DNA of 64,000 bases from Aquisalibacillus elongatus (GCF_003843875.1 NZ_RKRF01000008.1:186001-250000); one strand, 5' to 3'. Shown: positions 18,505-28,697, numbered from the stretch's first letter. A program made the numbers and translations. Notes: generated by a model from the sequence alone, not told the origin.

Positions 18505-18640
18505 GGTCTAAAAAGGTTGAATAAAGGTCTAAAAAATTAAAATTTAATAGGCTTTCGACAACATTCGATGATATAAAGTTATAAAAAAGGGTCTGAAATA
18601 TGGATTTTGGGTGCTGAAATGATTAATTAAGGTCGGAAAA
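18505..18640 (+). repeat. GGTCTGAAA array with TTCGACA core
   Basis: GGTCTAAAA at 18505 and 18526, TTCGACA at 18554, GGTCTGAAA at 18590, GTGCTGAAA at 18611 and GGTCGGAAA at 18631. Offsets are 0, 21, core 49, 85, 106 and 126, almost the same as in the GCGCATAAA arrays. The slot at offset 64 holds a degenerate GATATAAAG. It fills the divergent gap between 18454 and the mmgA promoter. Confidence 0.75.
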
Positions 18641-18686
18641 AACAACCATCAATTGAACCGTCAAATTTTTATGAAAAATCACGCAT

Positions 18687-18719
18687 TGAGCGAGCGTTCA
18701 GTCGAAAATATGTTATAAT
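18687..18719 (+). promoter_or_regulatory. FadR-type operator and -10 region of the mmg-icmF operon
   Basis: TGAGCGAGCGTTCA (18687-18700) is an imperfect palindrome similar to the FadR-type site before fadF, and TATAAT lies at 18714-18719. The -35 is not clear: TTGAGC at 18686 would leave 22 bases. A TetR/FadR-like repressor gene lies inside this operon. Confidence 0.6.
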
Positions 18720-18762
18720 GATGTTAGCGGTTACAAAGAGGGATGAAAAAGGAGGAATAACT

Positions 18763-19950
18763 GTGTCTAAAACAGTGATTGTATCAGGGGCTAGAACCCC
18801 GTTTGGAAAATTTGGTGGAGGATTAGCACCACTAACGGCTGTTCAACTAGGTGGTATTGCCATTAAAGAGGCGTTGAAGCGTTCATCCATTGAAGGTAAA
18901 GATGTTCAGGAAGTGATTATGGGAACGGTTCTTCAAGGAGGTCAAGGGCAATTGCCTTCTCGTCAGGCGATGCGTTATGCCGATATTCCTTGGGAGACGA
19001 AAACGGAGACGATTAACAAAGTGTGTGCATCCGGTATGCGCAGTGTCGCACTTGGTGACATGATGATTCGTTTAGGTGAGGAAGATACGATTGTCGCTGG
19101 TGGTATGGAAAGCATGAGTAATGCACCATATTTCATGCCAAATGCTCGTTGGGGCATGCGTATGGGCGATCAAAAAGTTGTTGATATGATGGTGCACGAC
19201 GGACTGACGTGCTCGTTTGAACAAGTACATATGGGAAGCTACGGTAACCGTACGGCGAATAAGTTTGAGCTTACACGTGAAGAGCAAGATGAATGGGCAG
19301 CTCAAAGCCATGGGCGTGCGTTAAAAGCAACGGAAGAAGGAAAGCTTGCTGAAGAAATCGTGCCTGTCGAAGTTCCGCAGCGAAAAGGAGATCCACTCGT
19401 AGTAGACACTGACGAGGCACCTCGTGCAGGGACAACGGCTGAAAAACTAGCTAAGCTTCGTCCAGCTTTTGATAAAGATGGAACGATTACAGCAGGAAAC
19501 GCACCAGGCGTAAACGATGGCGCAGCAGCAATGGTATTAATGTCTGAAGACAAAGCTAAAGCAGAAGGAAAAGAGCCTTTAGCTTATGTAATTGGCCATG
19601 AGGAAGTTGCGGTTGAAGCGGATCGTTTCCCGGAAACACCAGGGATTGTCATTAATAAATTGCTAGAAAAAACAGGCTATAGCCTAGATGATATTGATTT
19701 ATTTGAAGTAAATGAAGCCTTCGCAGCAGTATCACTTGCGAGTGGAAAAATTGCTGGGTTAGATCCTGAGAAAGTAAACGTAAATGGTGGCGCAGTTGCA
19801 CTTGGCCATCCAATCGGAGCAAGTGGGGCTAGAATTACGTTAACCCTTGCGTATGAACTAAAACGTCGTGGCGGTGGTATAGGAATCGCCTCAATTTGCT
19901 CAGGTGGCGGCCAAGGTGATGCGTTACTGATCGAAGTTCCAAAACAATAG
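18763..19950 (+). CDS. mmgA: acetyl-CoA C-acyltransferase (thiolase)
   Basis: Thiolase that cleaves 3-ketoacyl-CoA (or condenses acetyl-CoA) in fatty-acid breakdown. From the chosen start it has 395 residues. The nucleophilic Cys is in [10 protein letters not shown] near residue 88, the catalytic His in [16 protein letters not shown] near 350, and the second Cys in [11 protein letters not shown] near 380. The start is GTG 18763 with GGAGG seven bases before it. ATG 18718 lies inside the promoter -10 and is rejected. It is the first gene of the mmgA-mmgB-mmgC-acdA-meaB-tetR-icmF operon. Confidence 0.93.
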   Translation: MSKTVIVSGARTPFGKFGGGLAPLTAVQLGGIAIKEALKRSSIEGKDVQEVIMGTVLQGGQGQLPSRQAMRYADIPWETKTETINKVCASGMRSVALGDMMIRLGEEDTIVAGGMESMSNAPYFMPNARWGMRMGDQKVVDMMVHDGLTCSFEQVHMGSYGNRTANKFELTREEQDEWAAQSHGRALKATEEGKLAEEIVPVEVPQRKGDPLVVDTDEAPRAGTTAEKLAKLRPAFDKDGTITAGNAPGVNDGAAAMVLMSEDKAKAEGKEPLAYVIGHEEVAVEADRFPETPGIVINKLLEKTGYSLDDIDLFEVNEAFAAVSLASGKIAGLDPEKVNVNGGAVALGHPIGASGARITLTLAYELKRRGGGIGIASICSGGGQGDALLIEVPKQ

Positions 19951-19974
19951 ATAAAGAAAAGGGAAGGGGATTTT

Positions 19975-20826
19975 ATGACAATTAAAAACGTAATGGTCAT
20001 AGGTGCCGGTCAAATGGGGGCAGGTATTGCGCAAGTTTTCGCTCAAGCTGGTTTTGATGTGAAACTTAATGACCTTTCAGAAGAAGCATTACAAAAAGGC
20101 CTTGCAACGATGGAGAAGTTTTTATCACGTAACGTTGAAAAAGGCCGTATGACAGAAGAAGAAAAAACAGAAACCTTAAATCGAGTTGAGACAACGTCAA
20201 CATTGAATGATGCCAATGATCGAGATTTGGTCATAGAAGCGGTTGTTGAAAACATGGATGTCAAAACGAAAGTGTTTCAGCAACTCGACCAAATCACACC
20301 GAAGCATGCAATTTTAGCAACGAATACGTCTTCGCTACCGATTACAGATATTGCGGCTGTTACAGAGCGGCCTGAACAAGTAATAGGGATGCATTTTATG
20401 AATCCAGTGCCGGTTATGAAGCTAGTTGAAGTGATTCGTGCGATTCAAACGTCTGATGAAACGTATCAAACGGTTGAAGAAACAGCTAAAGCACTTGGAA
20501 AGTCACCGGTTGAAGTCAATGACTACCCAGGATTCGTCTCTAACCGTGTGTTAATGCCGATGATTAACGAAGCGATTTATACGGTTTATGAAGGTGTAGC
20601 GGAACCAGAAGCCGTCGATGAAGTCTTGAAACTCGGCATGAATCACCCGATGGGACCACTGACGTTAGCTGATTTTATCGGGCTCGATACGTGTCTATAT
20701 ATTATGGAAGTTCTATACGAAGGATTTGGCGACACAAAATATCGCCCATGTCCGCTACTTAAGAAATACGTGAGCGCAGGCTGGTTAGGGAAAAAATCCG
20801 GCCGCGGGTTTTACGTTTATGAATAA
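19975..20826 (+). CDS. mmgB: 3-hydroxybutyryl-CoA / 3-hydroxyacyl-CoA dehydrogenase
   Basis: NAD-dependent oxidation of 3-hydroxyacyl-CoA to the 3-keto form used by the thiolase encoded upstream. The 283 residues have the short Hbd architecture without a hydratase domain. The Rossmann motif [14 protein letters not shown] is at residues 11-24. [16 protein letters not shown] near 138 contains the catalytic His, and [18 protein letters not shown] near 182 completes the pattern. RBS AAGGGGAT precedes ATG 19975. Confidence 0.94.
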   Translation: MTIKNVMVIGAGQMGAGIAQVFAQAGFDVKLNDLSEEALQKGLATMEKFLSRNVEKGRMTEEEKTETLNRVETTSTLNDANDRDLVIEAVVENMDVKTKVFQQLDQITPKHAILATNTSSLPITDIAAVTERPEQVIGMHFMNPVPVMKLVEVIRAIQTSDETYQTVEETAKALGKSPVEVNDYPGFVSNRVLMPMINEAIYTVYEGVAEPEAVDEVLKLGMNHPMGPLTLADFIGLDTCLYIMEVLYEGFGDTKYRPCPLLKKYVSAGWLGKKSGRGFYVYE

Positions 20827-20841
20827 GGAGGAGGCTGCTTG

Positions 20842-21981
20842 ATGAACTTGAATTTTACCGAAGAACAGAACATGATGCGTAAAATGGTTCAAGATTTTGC
20901 AGAAAATGAAGTAGCCCCTGCAGTGGCGCAAATGGAAGCGGAAGACCGTTTTCCGAAAGAAATTATCGAAAAAATGGGTGAGCTTGGCCTAATGGGAATT
21001 CCAGTTTCAGAAGAATACGGTGGCGCGGGAATGGACTATGTGTCTTACATCATCGCGATTCACGAGCTGTCTAAGGTCAGTGCGACATTAGGTGTGATTT
21101 TATCCGTTCATACATCCGTTGGGACATTTCCAATCTTAAGGTTCGGAACAGATGATCAAAAACAGCATTATATTCCAAAGCTCGCTTCAGGCGAATACTT
21201 AGGTGCTTTTGCTTTAACTGAACCGGGAGCGGGTAGTGATGCTGCATCACTTAAAACACGTGCAGTTAAAGACGGCGAACACTACTTATTAAACGGTTCG
21301 AAAGTTTTTATTACAAATGGTGGGTATGCCGATACGTATATCGTGTTTGCCAATACAAACCGTGAAGCAGGAAGTAAGGGTGTTTCGGCTTTTATCGTTG
21401 AAAAAGACACACCAGGATTTGAAGTAGGAAAACCGGAAGAAAAAATGGGGCTTCACGGATCTGCGACAGTTCCACTTACGTTTGACAATTGTCGTGTACC
21501 AGCAAGTCAGCTATTAGGTGAAGAGGGCGAAGGGTATAAAATTGCCCTAGCGAATTTAAACATCGGTCGAATTGGAATTGGCGCTCAGGCATTAGGGATT
21601 GCAGAGGCTTCACTAGAAGCAGCAACTGATTATGCTAAAGAGCGTGAACAATTCGGAAAGCCAATTGCTCAACATCAAGGCGTATCATTTAAATTAGCTG
21701 ATATGGCAACAGAAGTTGAAGCTTCAAAACTATTAATCTATCACGCGTCATCGATGCATGAAGCAGGTGTTGATTGTGTAAAAGAAGCTTCGATGGCGAA
21801 AAAATTAGCTTCTCAAACAGCAGTAAACGCTTCTATTGAAGCCGTTCAAGTGTTTGGTGGCTATGGTTATACGAAAGATTACCCAGTTGAGCGCTATATG
21901 CGCGACGCTAAAATTACACAAATCTATGAGGGAACAACAGAAATACAAAACTTAGTGATTAGTAGACAACTGTTGAAATAG
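20842..21981 (+). CDS. mmgC: acyl-CoA dehydrogenase, MmgC-like
   Basis: FAD-dependent dehydrogenase of short acyl-CoAs, 379 residues. FALTEPGAGSDAASLKT near residue 127 binds FAD and substrate. The catalytic Glu is in QIYEGTTEIQNL near 365. Wording such as SATLGVILSVHTSVGTFPI matches B. subtilis MmgC closely. TTG 20839 also opens the frame, but ATG 20842 with GGAGGAGG upstream is preferred. Electrons would pass through ETF to FadF, whose gene is 10 kb upstream. Confidence 0.93.
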   Translation: MNLNFTEEQNMMRKMVQDFAENEVAPAVAQMEAEDRFPKEIIEKMGELGLMGIPVSEEYGGAGMDYVSYIIAIHELSKVSATLGVILSVHTSVGTFPILRFGTDDQKQHYIPKLASGEYLGAFALTEPGAGSDAASLKTRAVKDGEHYLLNGSKVFITNGGYADTYIVFANTNREAGSKGVSAFIVEKDTPGFEVGKPEEKMGLHGSATVPLTFDNCRVPASQLLGEEGEGYKIALANLNIGRIGIGAQALGIAEASLEAATDYAKEREQFGKPIAQHQGVSFKLADMATEVEASKLLIYHASSMHEAGVDCVKEASMAKKLASQTAVNASIEAVQVFGGYGYTKDYPVERYMRDAKITQIYEGTTEIQNLVISRQLLK

Positions 21982-21993
21982 GAGGATGTTTCG

Positions 21994-23133
21994 ATGAATT
22001 TTCAATTAACAGAAGAACAGCAAATGATCCGCAAAATGGTTCGCGATTTTGCCGAGAATGAAGTGGCACCCACAGCAGCAGAACGCGACGAGGAGGAGCG
22101 CTTTGATCGTGAAATTTTTGACCAAATGGCAGAGCTTGGCCTAACTGGGATTCCGTGGCCTGAAGAATATGGTGGGATTGGCTCAGATTTTGTCAGCTAT
22201 GCGATTGCGGTAGAAGAATTATCACGCGTTTGTGCCTCAACAGGTGTAACGCTATCCGCTCACATCTCGCTAGCTAGCTGGCCGATTTACACATATGGAA
22301 ACGAAGAGCAGAAAAAGAACTTTTTACAACGTTTAGCAACAGGTGAAGCGTTAGGCGCTTACGCATTATCTGAGCCGGGAGCTGGAAGTGACGTTGCCTC
22401 TATGCGCACGACGGCTAAAGAAGACGGCGATCATTATGTGTTAAACGGAAATAAAGTATGGATCACAAACGGCGGCGTTGCTGATATTTACGTCGTATTT
22501 GCTAAAACGGATGTTGATGCGAAGCACAAAGGTATTTCGGCATTTATCGTTGAGAAGGGTACGGACGGCTTTTCGTTCGGTAAAAAAGAGCAAAAGCTAG
22601 GTATTCGCTCGTCCCCAACGACTGAATTGATTTTTGAAAACTGCCGAGTTCCGAAAGAAAATATGCTTGGTAAAGAAGGGGACGGCTTTAAAATTGCCAT
22701 GACGACGCTAGACGGCGGTCGTAACGGCATTGCAGCACAAGCAGTCGGAATCGCACAAGGCGCCCTAGATGCTTCAACGGACTATGCGAAAGAGCGCGAG
22801 CAGTTTGGTAAGTCAATTGCGAAAAACCAAGGCATTTCCTTTAAATTAGCCGACATGGCAACACAAGTCGAAGCATCACGCCTATTAACCTATCAAGCGG
22901 CGTACAACGAGTCAGAAGGTTTACCTTATCAGAAGGAATCCGCAATGGCGAAACTTTACGCAGGTGACACCGCGATGAAAGTAACGGTTGAAGCCGTTCA
23001 AGTATTCGGCGGATACGGATATACAAAAGATTATCCAGTCGAGCGTTACATGCGTGATGCTAAAATCACACAAATTTATGAAGGAACACAAGAAATTCAA
23101 CGCTTAGTCATCGGCCGAATGGTGACGAAATAA
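21994..23133 (+). CDS. acdA: acyl-CoA dehydrogenase AcdA
   Basis: Second acyl-CoA dehydrogenase, 379 residues, clearly paralogous to its neighbour but closest to B. subtilis AcdA ([53 protein letters not shown]). In B. subtilis acdA lies between ywjF (fadF) and rpoE, the same position as here. The catalytic Glu is in [21 protein letters not shown] is nine bases before ATG 21994. Confidence 0.94.
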   Translation: MNFQLTEEQQMIRKMVRDFAENEVAPTAAERDEEERFDREIFDQMAELGLTGIPWPEEYGGIGSDFVSYAIAVEELSRVCASTGVTLSAHISLASWPIYTYGNEEQKKNFLQRLATGEALGAYALSEPGAGSDVASMRTTAKEDGDHYVLNGNKVWITNGGVADIYVVFAKTDVDAKHKGISAFIVEKGTDGFSFGKKEQKLGIRSSPTTELIFENCRVPKENMLGKEGDGFKIAMTTLDGGRNGIAAQAVGIAQGALDASTDYAKEREQFGKSIAKNQGISFKLADMATQVEASRLLTYQAAYNESEGLPYQKESAMAKLYAGDTAMKVTVEAVQVFGGYGYTKDYPVERYMRDAKITQIYEGTQEIQRLVIGRMVTK

Positions 23134-23154
23134 GCTAGAAAGGGTGTCAAAGCA

Positions 23155-24108
23155 ATGGATCAACTAGCAGAAAAAATCGCAAACCAGAACCAGCGCGCTT
23201 TAGCGAGAGCAATCACCTTAATCGAAAATGACCATCCTGATAAATTGAGCCTTATGAGTGAACTCAATGCCAAGAAAAAACACGCGCATTATATTGGGAT
23301 TACAGGTTCGCCGGGTGCTGGGAAAAGCTCGCTTGTCGACCAGCTGATTACGCTATTGCGCGAGCAGGATAAAACGGTTGCGGTCATTGCGGTTGATCCA
23401 ACAAGCCCGTTCAGTGGTGGCGCGTTGTTAGGAGACCGGGTTCGAATGCATAAGCATTTTACGGACGATCAGGTTTTCATAAGAAGCATGGCGACACGTG
23501 GAAGCCTCGGCGGTTTGGCCCGTGCGACTAAAGACGCGATTCGGGCGTGTGACGCCTATGGATTCGACTATATTTTTATCGAAACAGTAGGCGTCGGTCA
23601 GTCCGAACTAGATATTATGAAAGTCGCTGACACAACGGCAGTCATGTTGACACCAAATAGTGGCGACATTTTACAAATTTTCAAAGCAGGCATTATGGAA
23701 ATTGCGGACCTTTTTATTCTTAATAAGGCCGATCTTCCAGGTGTGAAAAAGCTGAAAAACACGTTGAAAGACCTGATTCACATTGCAGGTCATCGTGGTT
23801 TTGAACCGCAAATCATTGAAACGAGTGTGAATGAGGGTTTTGGCTTTGAAGAGTTGCTTCAATCATTTGAAAAACACAAGAAGTATTTAACCGAGACTGA
23901 CGCAGGTCAACAAAAGCTTCAAGAGCAGTTCAAATACGAAGTGTACGAACTCATTCAAGAAGAGCTTTGGAAAGAAGTTTATCAGTTCATTGAAAAAGAT
24001 CCGAAAAGATTACAGGAATTAGAGAAATCAGATGACCCATATCAATTAGCCCAAAAGTGGTTACAGGAATGGCTTAAAGTAGGTGATGCGAGTGGTGAAA
24101 CCCATTGA
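23155..24108 (+). CDS. meaB: MeaB/ArgK-type G-protein chaperone of B12-dependent mutases
   Basis: GTPase that protects and reloads adenosylcobalamin mutases. The 317 residues carry the P-loop GSPGAGKSSLVDQL near residue 45, the switch region [27 protein letters not shown], and the NKAD base-specificity motif. The C-terminal helices probably dimerise. No separate methylmalonyl-CoA mutase is seen here. The only mutase in the operon, IcmF, has its own built-in G domain. The last 17 bases overlap the tetR frame. Confidence 0.93.
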   Translation: MDQLAEKIANQNQRALARAITLIENDHPDKLSLMSELNAKKKHAHYIGITGSPGAGKSSLVDQLITLLREQDKTVAVIAVDPTSPFSGGALLGDRVRMHKHFTDDQVFIRSMATRGSLGGLARATKDAIRACDAYGFDYIFIETVGVGQSELDIMKVADTTAVMLTPNSGDILQIFKAGIMEIADLFILNKADLPGVKKLKNTLKDLIHIAGHRGFEPQIIETSVNEGFGFEELLQSFEKHKKYLTETDAGQQKLQEQFKYEVYELIQEELWKEVYQFIEKDPKRLQELEKSDDPYQLAQKWLQEWLKVGDASGETH

Positions 24109-24712
24109 TTCATCGATTAAGGATGAAAAATTAATAGAAAAGCGTCGCGAAGAATTGCAAAAAGGCGCCGTATCCCTTTTTAAACAAAAGGGATTCCATC
24201 GAGCAACAACGCGCGAAATAGCGAAGGCAGCTGGATTTTCGATCGGGACGCTCTATGAATATATTAGAAAGAAAGAGGACGTCTTATTTCTGGTCTGTGA
24301 TGCGATTTACGATGAAGTAAAGGCACGAATGGAAGCGGTCATTGATACAAAGGAAACGTCTGAAGTCGCACTACATCAGGTTGTGAAGTCCTATTTTGAG
24401 CTTATGGATGATATGCAAGATGAAGTGCTCGTGCTATATCAGGAGTTAAAAGCGCTGCCTAAAGATGCTCAAGAGTATGTTTTAGGTAAGGAAAAAGAGA
24501 TGCTCCAATTACTTGAGCGCGTGATTCAAAATAGTTATAACGGGTTAACGAATCAACAACTATCGTTGATCTCAAATAATATCTTTATCCAAGGCCAAAT
24601 GTGGGGATTCAGACGTTGGATTTTACAAAAAGAATTTTCCTTAAAACAATATACCGACTTACAGTTCACATTACTAAAAAGTCAGCTTAGCCAGCTGAGT
24701 AGAGGAGGTTGA
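24092..24712 (+). CDS. TetR-family regulator, FadR-like
   Basis: About 207 residues: an N-terminal helix-turn-helix ([31 protein letters not shown]) and a C-terminal ligand-binding domain with [18 protein letters not shown]. FadR of B. subtilis is a TetR-type repressor of fatty-acid genes released by long-chain acyl-CoA. The FadR-like palindromes before fadF and mmgA and the position inside the operon make autoregulation likely (inference). Starts at GTG 24083, ATG 24086, GTG 24092 and GTG 24095 are possible. TAGGTG is best placed for 24092. Confidence 0.85.
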   Translation: MVKPIDSSIKDEKLIEKRREELQKGAVSLFKQKGFHRATTREIAKAAGFSIGTLYEYIRKKEDVLFLVCDAIYDEVKARMEAVIDTKETSEVALHQVVKSYFELMDDMQDEVLVLYQELKALPKDAQEYVLGKEKEMLQLLERVIQNSYNGLTNQQLSLISNNIFIQGQMWGFRRWILQKEFSLKQYTDLQFTLLKSQLSQLSRGG

Positions 24713-24716
24713 TCTC

Positions 24717-27700
24717 ATGCAACAGGAGAATTATACAGTGAAGCATCCTGTAAGGTTTGTGACAGCATCAAGTCTATTTGATGGTCATGATGCGTCGATT
24801 AATATTATGCGCCGAATCTTACAGGCAAGCGGAGCGGAAGTTATTCACTTAGGTCATAACCGTTCAGTCGAAGAGGTTGTGAGTGCTGCCATTCAAGAAG
24901 ATGTGCAAGGCATTGCCATTTCGTCTTATCAGGGTGGCCACGTTGAGTATTTTAAGTATATGGTTGATTTATTAAATGAAAAAGACGCCGGTCATATTCG
25001 CGTTTATGGCGGTGGTGGCGGTGTTATTTTGCCACGTGAAATTAAAGAGCTCCACGACCATGGGGTTGCTCGTATTTTCTCACCAGACGATGGACGCGAG
25101 TATGGTTTACAAGGCATGATCAACACGATGCTTGAAGAGTGCGATCATCCGACGCCATTTCAATTAGAAGAAGATGCTAAAAAAGCAAAAAACGGCGATT
25201 ACCAAGCAGTGGCGAGACTCATTTCACATGTTGAAAATGAAGATGTTTCTAGTGAAAAGTTAGAAGATCTACTTAAAATTACGCGCGATGATGTTCCAGT
25301 ACTAGGGATTACCGGTACAGGTGGTGCTGGTAAAAGTTCATTAACCGATGAACTCGTCCGCCGTTTTATTAACGAAGTGTCCGATAAAAAAATCGCTATT
25401 TTATCGATTGACCCGACGAAAAAGAAAACAGGCGGGGCGCTACTGGGCGACCGTATCCGCATGAATGCGATTTTTAATGAACGCGTTTATATGCGCTCAC
25501 TTGCGACGCGTCAGTCGAAAAGTGAGTTGTCGCAAGCGATTTTAGATGCAATCCGTGTGGTAAAAGCAGCGGATTTTGACTTTATCGTTGTCGAGACGAG
25601 TGGGATCGGTCAAGGTGATGCTGAAATTACCGAAATCACAGACTTATCCATGTATGTCATGACAGCGGAGTTCGGTGCACCGACGCAGCTTGAGAAGATT
25701 GACATGATTGATTTTGCAGACTTTATCGTGATCAACAAGTTTGAACAAAAAGGTTCTGAAGACGCATTTAATCAAGTGCGCAAACAATATAGCCGAAGCC
25801 GAATGGCCTTCCATGATGACCCTGAGACATTCCCAGTGTTTGGCACGATTGCATCCCAGTTTAATGACCCAGGGACAAACACGCTGTTCGCGTCCATTTT
25901 AGAGACAGTTAATGAGCGTTACGACTGGAATGTTGACATTCCTTTTGATACTAAAATTAAACTCGTTGAGAAACAAAATTTAATTATTCCGCCGGACCGC
26001 CGTCATTACTTACGCGATATCGTTCAGACGCTACAAGGTTATAAAGATGATGCGAAAAAGCAAAGAGATGTCGCTAGTAAACTTTACAAGTTAAAAGGCA
26101 CTCAGGAAGAACTTGGTGAAGTTGGAGAGCTTAAGCAGTTAATCGACGAGTATGAGAAAAAGCTCGATCCTCAAAACCTAGAGAAGCTTGAGAAGTTTGA
26201 TGAACTTAAAGAGACGTATACGCAGGATCAATTGACGTATCAAGTGCGTGATAAAGAATTTACAGTAGACCTCAATACAGAAAGTTTATCGGGGATTAAG
26301 GTTCCAAAAGTGGCACTGCCTAAATACACAGATTGGGGCGACCGCTTGTATTGGATTTTGATGGAAAACGTTCCAGGTTCATTCCCGTTTACAGCAGGTG
26401 TCTTTCCGTTTAAACGAAAAGGTGAGGACCCGACGCGTCAGTTTGCCGGTGAAGGGACGCCTGAGAGAACGAATCGTCGTTTCCACTATTTATCGAAAAA
26501 TGAACCAGCAAAGCGCTTAAGTACGGCGTTTGACTCGGTGACATTATATGGTGAAGACCCAGATGAGCGTCCAGATATTTACGGGAAAGTCGGAGAATCG
26601 GGAGTTAGCATTTGTACGTTAGACGATATGAAAAAGCTTTATGATGGGTTCGATTTAATCGACCCGAAAACGTCAGTTTCAATGACGATCAACGGTCCAG
26701 CGCCGATTATTTTAGCGATGTATTTTAACACGGCGATTGACCAGCAAGTTGAGAAGTTTAAAGAAGAGCAGGGCCGCGAGCCGAACGCCGGTGAGTACGA
26801 AGAAATTAAGGAAGAAACGATCTCAGTCGTTCGCGGAACGGTTCAGGCTGACATTTTAAAAGAAGATCAAGGTCAAAATACATGCATTTTCTCAACAGAA
26901 TTTGCCTTAAGAATGATGGGTGACATTCAAGAATACTTTATCGACAAAGAAGTGCGCAACTATTATTCCGTGTCGATTTCGGGTTATCATATCGCTGAGG
27001 CGGGCGCAAACCCGATTAGTCAGCTAGCGTTTACGCTTGCGAACGGCTTTACGTACGTTGAGTACTACTTAAGCCGTGGCATGGACATTAATAAATTCGC
27101 GCCAAACTTATCGTTCTTCTTCTCAAACGGCTTAGATCCAGAGTATACAGTCATTGGCCGTGTAGCACGCCGTATTTGGTCAGTCGCGATGCGCGATAAG
27201 TACGGCGCAAATGAACGCAGTCAGAAGTTGAAGTATCATATCCAGACATCAGGCCGTTCACTACACGCGCAAGAAGTTGATTTTAATGATATTCGTACAA
27301 CGCTTCAAGCGTTAATCGCGATTCAAGATAATACGAACTCGCTTCATACGAATGCTTATGACGAAGCGATCACAACGCCGACAGAAGAATCGGTTCGCCG
27401 CGCGATGGCGATCCAGATGATTATTAATAAAGAATTCGGCTTAACGAAAAACGAAAACTCCTTGCAAGGTTCGTTCATTTTAGAAGAACTAACGGACCTA
27501 GTTGAGGAAGCTGTTTTACAAGAGTTCGAACGGATTAATGACCGCGGCGGCGTACTCGGTGCCATGGAGCGCCAGTATCAACGAGGCAAAATCCAAGAAG
27601 AGTCCCTTTATTACGAAGGGCAAAAACATTCTGGTGAACTTCCGATTGTGGGTGTCAACACGTACGTGAACCCGAAGCCACCATCAGAAGACGAGATCAA

Positions 27701-27938
27701 TTCCATGGAAGTCGCACGTGCATCTCAAAAAGAAAAACAACAACAAATTAAAAACTTACATGACTTCCAGACTCGCAACAAAGGCGAAACAGAAAAAGCT
27801 TTAGACAGACTTAAAGAAGTCGCGGCATCCAACGGCAACATCTTTGCTGAACTAATGGAAACAGTTAAAGTTGCCAGCCTTGGTCAGATCACAAACGCTT
27901 TATACGAAGTCGGCGGTCAGTACCGTCGTAATATGTAA
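24717..27938 (+). CDS. icmF: fused isobutyryl-CoA mutase IcmF
   Basis: Adenosylcobalamin-dependent mutase fusing all parts in 1073 residues. The cobalamin-binding domain comes first, with DGHD at 22-25 giving the axial His24. A MeaB-like G domain follows ([14 protein letters not shown] near 195, [19 protein letters not shown], then VINKFE). The large substrate-binding TIM-barrel domain comes last ([29 protein letters not shown]). The family interconverts isobutyryl- and n-butyryl-CoA and can act on pivalyl-CoA. RBS GAGGAGG lies 7 bases before ATG. As last gene it links branched acyl-CoA rearrangement to the beta-oxidation genes upstream. Confidence 0.96.
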   Translation: MQQENYTVKHPVRFVTASSLFDGHDASINIMRRILQASGAEVIHLGHNRSVEEVVSAAIQEDVQGIAISSYQGGHVEYFKYMVDLLNEKDAGHIRVYGGGGGVILPREIKELHDHGVARIFSPDDGREYGLQGMINTMLEECDHPTPFQLEEDAKKAKNGDYQAVARLISHVENEDVSSEKLEDLLKITRDDVPVLGITGTGGAGKSSLTDELVRRFINEVSDKKIAILSIDPTKKKTGGALLGDRIRMNAIFNERVYMRSLATRQSKSELSQAILDAIRVVKAADFDFIVVETSGIGQGDAEITEITDLSMYVMTAEFGAPTQLEKIDMIDFADFIVINKFEQKGSEDAFNQVRKQYSRSRMAFHDDPETFPVFGTIASQFNDPGTNTLFASILETVNERYDWNVDIPFDTKIKLVEKQNLIIPPDRRHYLRDIVQTLQGYKDDAKKQRDVASKLYKLKGTQEELGEVGELKQLIDEYEKKLDPQNLEKLEKFDELKETYTQDQLTYQVRDKEFTVDLNTESLSGIKVPKVALPKYTDWGDRLYWILMENVPGSFPFTAGVFPFKRKGEDPTRQFAGEGTPERTNRRFHYLSKNEPAKRLSTAFDSVTLYGEDPDERPDIYGKVGESGVSICTLDDMKKLYDGFDLIDPKTSVSMTINGPAPIILAMYFNTAIDQQVEKFKEEQGREPNAGEYEEIKEETISVVRGTVQADILKEDQGQNTCIFSTEFALRMMGDIQEYFIDKEVRNYYSVSISGYHIAEAGANPISQLAFTLANGFTYVEYYLSRGMDINKFAPNLSFFFSNGLDPEYTVIGRVARRIWSVAMRDKYGANERSQKLKYHIQTSGRSLHAQEVDFNDIRTTLQALIAIQDNTNSLHTNAYDEAITTPTEESVRRAMAIQMIINKEFGLTKNENSLQGSFILEELTDLVEEAVLQEFERINDRGGVLGAMERQYQRGKIQEESLYYEGQKHSGELPIVGVNTYVNPKPPSEDEINSMEVARASQKEKQQQIKNLHDFQTRNKGETEKALDRLKEVAASNGNIFAELMETVKVASLGQITNALYEVGGQYRRNM

Positions 27939-27968
27939 CTCCGGAATTCTTTCCGGAGTTTTTCTTTT
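27937..27968 (+). terminator. terminator after icmF
   Basis: AACTCCGGA and TCCGGAGTT pair tightly, followed by TTTCTTTT. The stem starts inside the icmF stop codon. Confidence 0.9.
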
Positions 27969-27975
27969 AAAAAGA

Positions 27976-28090
27976 GCGCATAAACGACCTCGAAAGGGCG
28001 CATAAATTTGAAAAAAGGTAACGTTCGACAAAATTCGTAGCGCATAAATCTGAAAACCTAGCGCATAAATGGCCAAAACCAGCGCATAAA
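27976..28090 (+). repeat. GCGCATAAA array B (5 motifs plus core)
   Basis: GCGCATAAA starts at 27976, 27998, 28040, 28061 and 28082, giving offsets 0, 22, 64, 85 and 106. The gap contains TTCGACAAAATTCG at 28024-28037. All five motifs are exact, so this serves as the type example. It separates the icmF terminator from the rpoE promoter region. Confidence 0.95.
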
Positions 28091-28226
28091 CCCCAAACCA
28101 AGCACCGATTTCAGAATAAAATTTTTTCAGAATGTCTAAAATTAATTTTGTACTTGAATTGACTAATGGTTGTGGTATTCTGTAAACTAGAAAAATAGCA
28201 TGATTATGGCTAAAGGAGTGCTCTAA

Positions 28227-28697
28227 GTGACGTTGGAAAAATACGGTAAAGAAGTAGTTAAAGAAATTTCCATGGTTGAAATAGCTTACGAAATTCTCTC
28301 TGAAGAGAAAAAAGCTATGAATTTTAATGAGATTTTCGACTTGATTGCAGAAGCCAAAGAGTATACACAAGAGGAAAAAGAAGAATATATCGTTCAATTT
28401 TATACAGACTTAAACATCGATGGCCGCTTCATGTCAGTAGGTACAAATATTTGGGGTCTCAAAAAATGGTACCCGTTTGACCAGCAAGAAGATGATACGA
28501 TTTCATTTACTGAAGACGAAGCACCTAAGAAGAAGAAGAAAAAAAAGAAGAAAGAAGAAAAACTTCTTGAAGAAGAAGTCGAGCCAGAACTTGGCGAAGA
28601 TGACTTCAGTGATCTACAAGAAGGCGATAACGAAGAGCTTTTAGATGATGACGCCGATGAGGTCATAGAAGATGACGATGATGAGGAGAAACTATAA
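28227..28697 (+). CDS. rpoE: RNA polymerase delta subunit
   Basis: Gram-positive delta factor that promotes recycling and transcript specificity of RNA polymerase. The N-terminal HARE-HTH-like domain spans residues 1-90 (MVEIAYEILSEEKKAMNFNEIFDLI, WGLKKWYP). A lysine patch KKKKKKKKK then leads into a long acidic tail of Asp/Glu ending EDDDDEEKL. This basic-then-acidic order is known for B. subtilis delta. The start is GTG 28227 with AAAGGAG nine bases upstream. At 156 residues it is a little shorter than the 173 of B. subtilis. Confidence 0.95.
   Translation: MTLEKYGKEVVKEISMVEIAYEILSEEKKAMNFNEIFDLIAEAKEYTQEEKEEYIVQFYTDLNIDGRFMSVGTNIWGLKKWYPFDQQEDDTISFTEDEAPKKKKKKKKKEEKLLEEEVEPELGEDDFSDLQEGDNEELLDDDADEVIEDDDDEEKL

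Noticed and set aside
18718-18762. Upstream ATG start for mmgA
   Set aside because: It overlaps the promoter -10 TATAAT and has no ribosome binding site; GTG 18763 has GGAGG at the right distance.
28021-28040. LexA/DinR box in the array core
   Set aside because: The Gram-positive LexA box is CGAACnnnnGTTCG. The core has CGTTCGACAAAATTCG, which does not show that symmetry.
28400-28666. Ser/Phe-rich minus-strand frame opposite rpoE
   Set aside because: It mirrors the Asp/Glu/Lys codons of the delta subunit tail.
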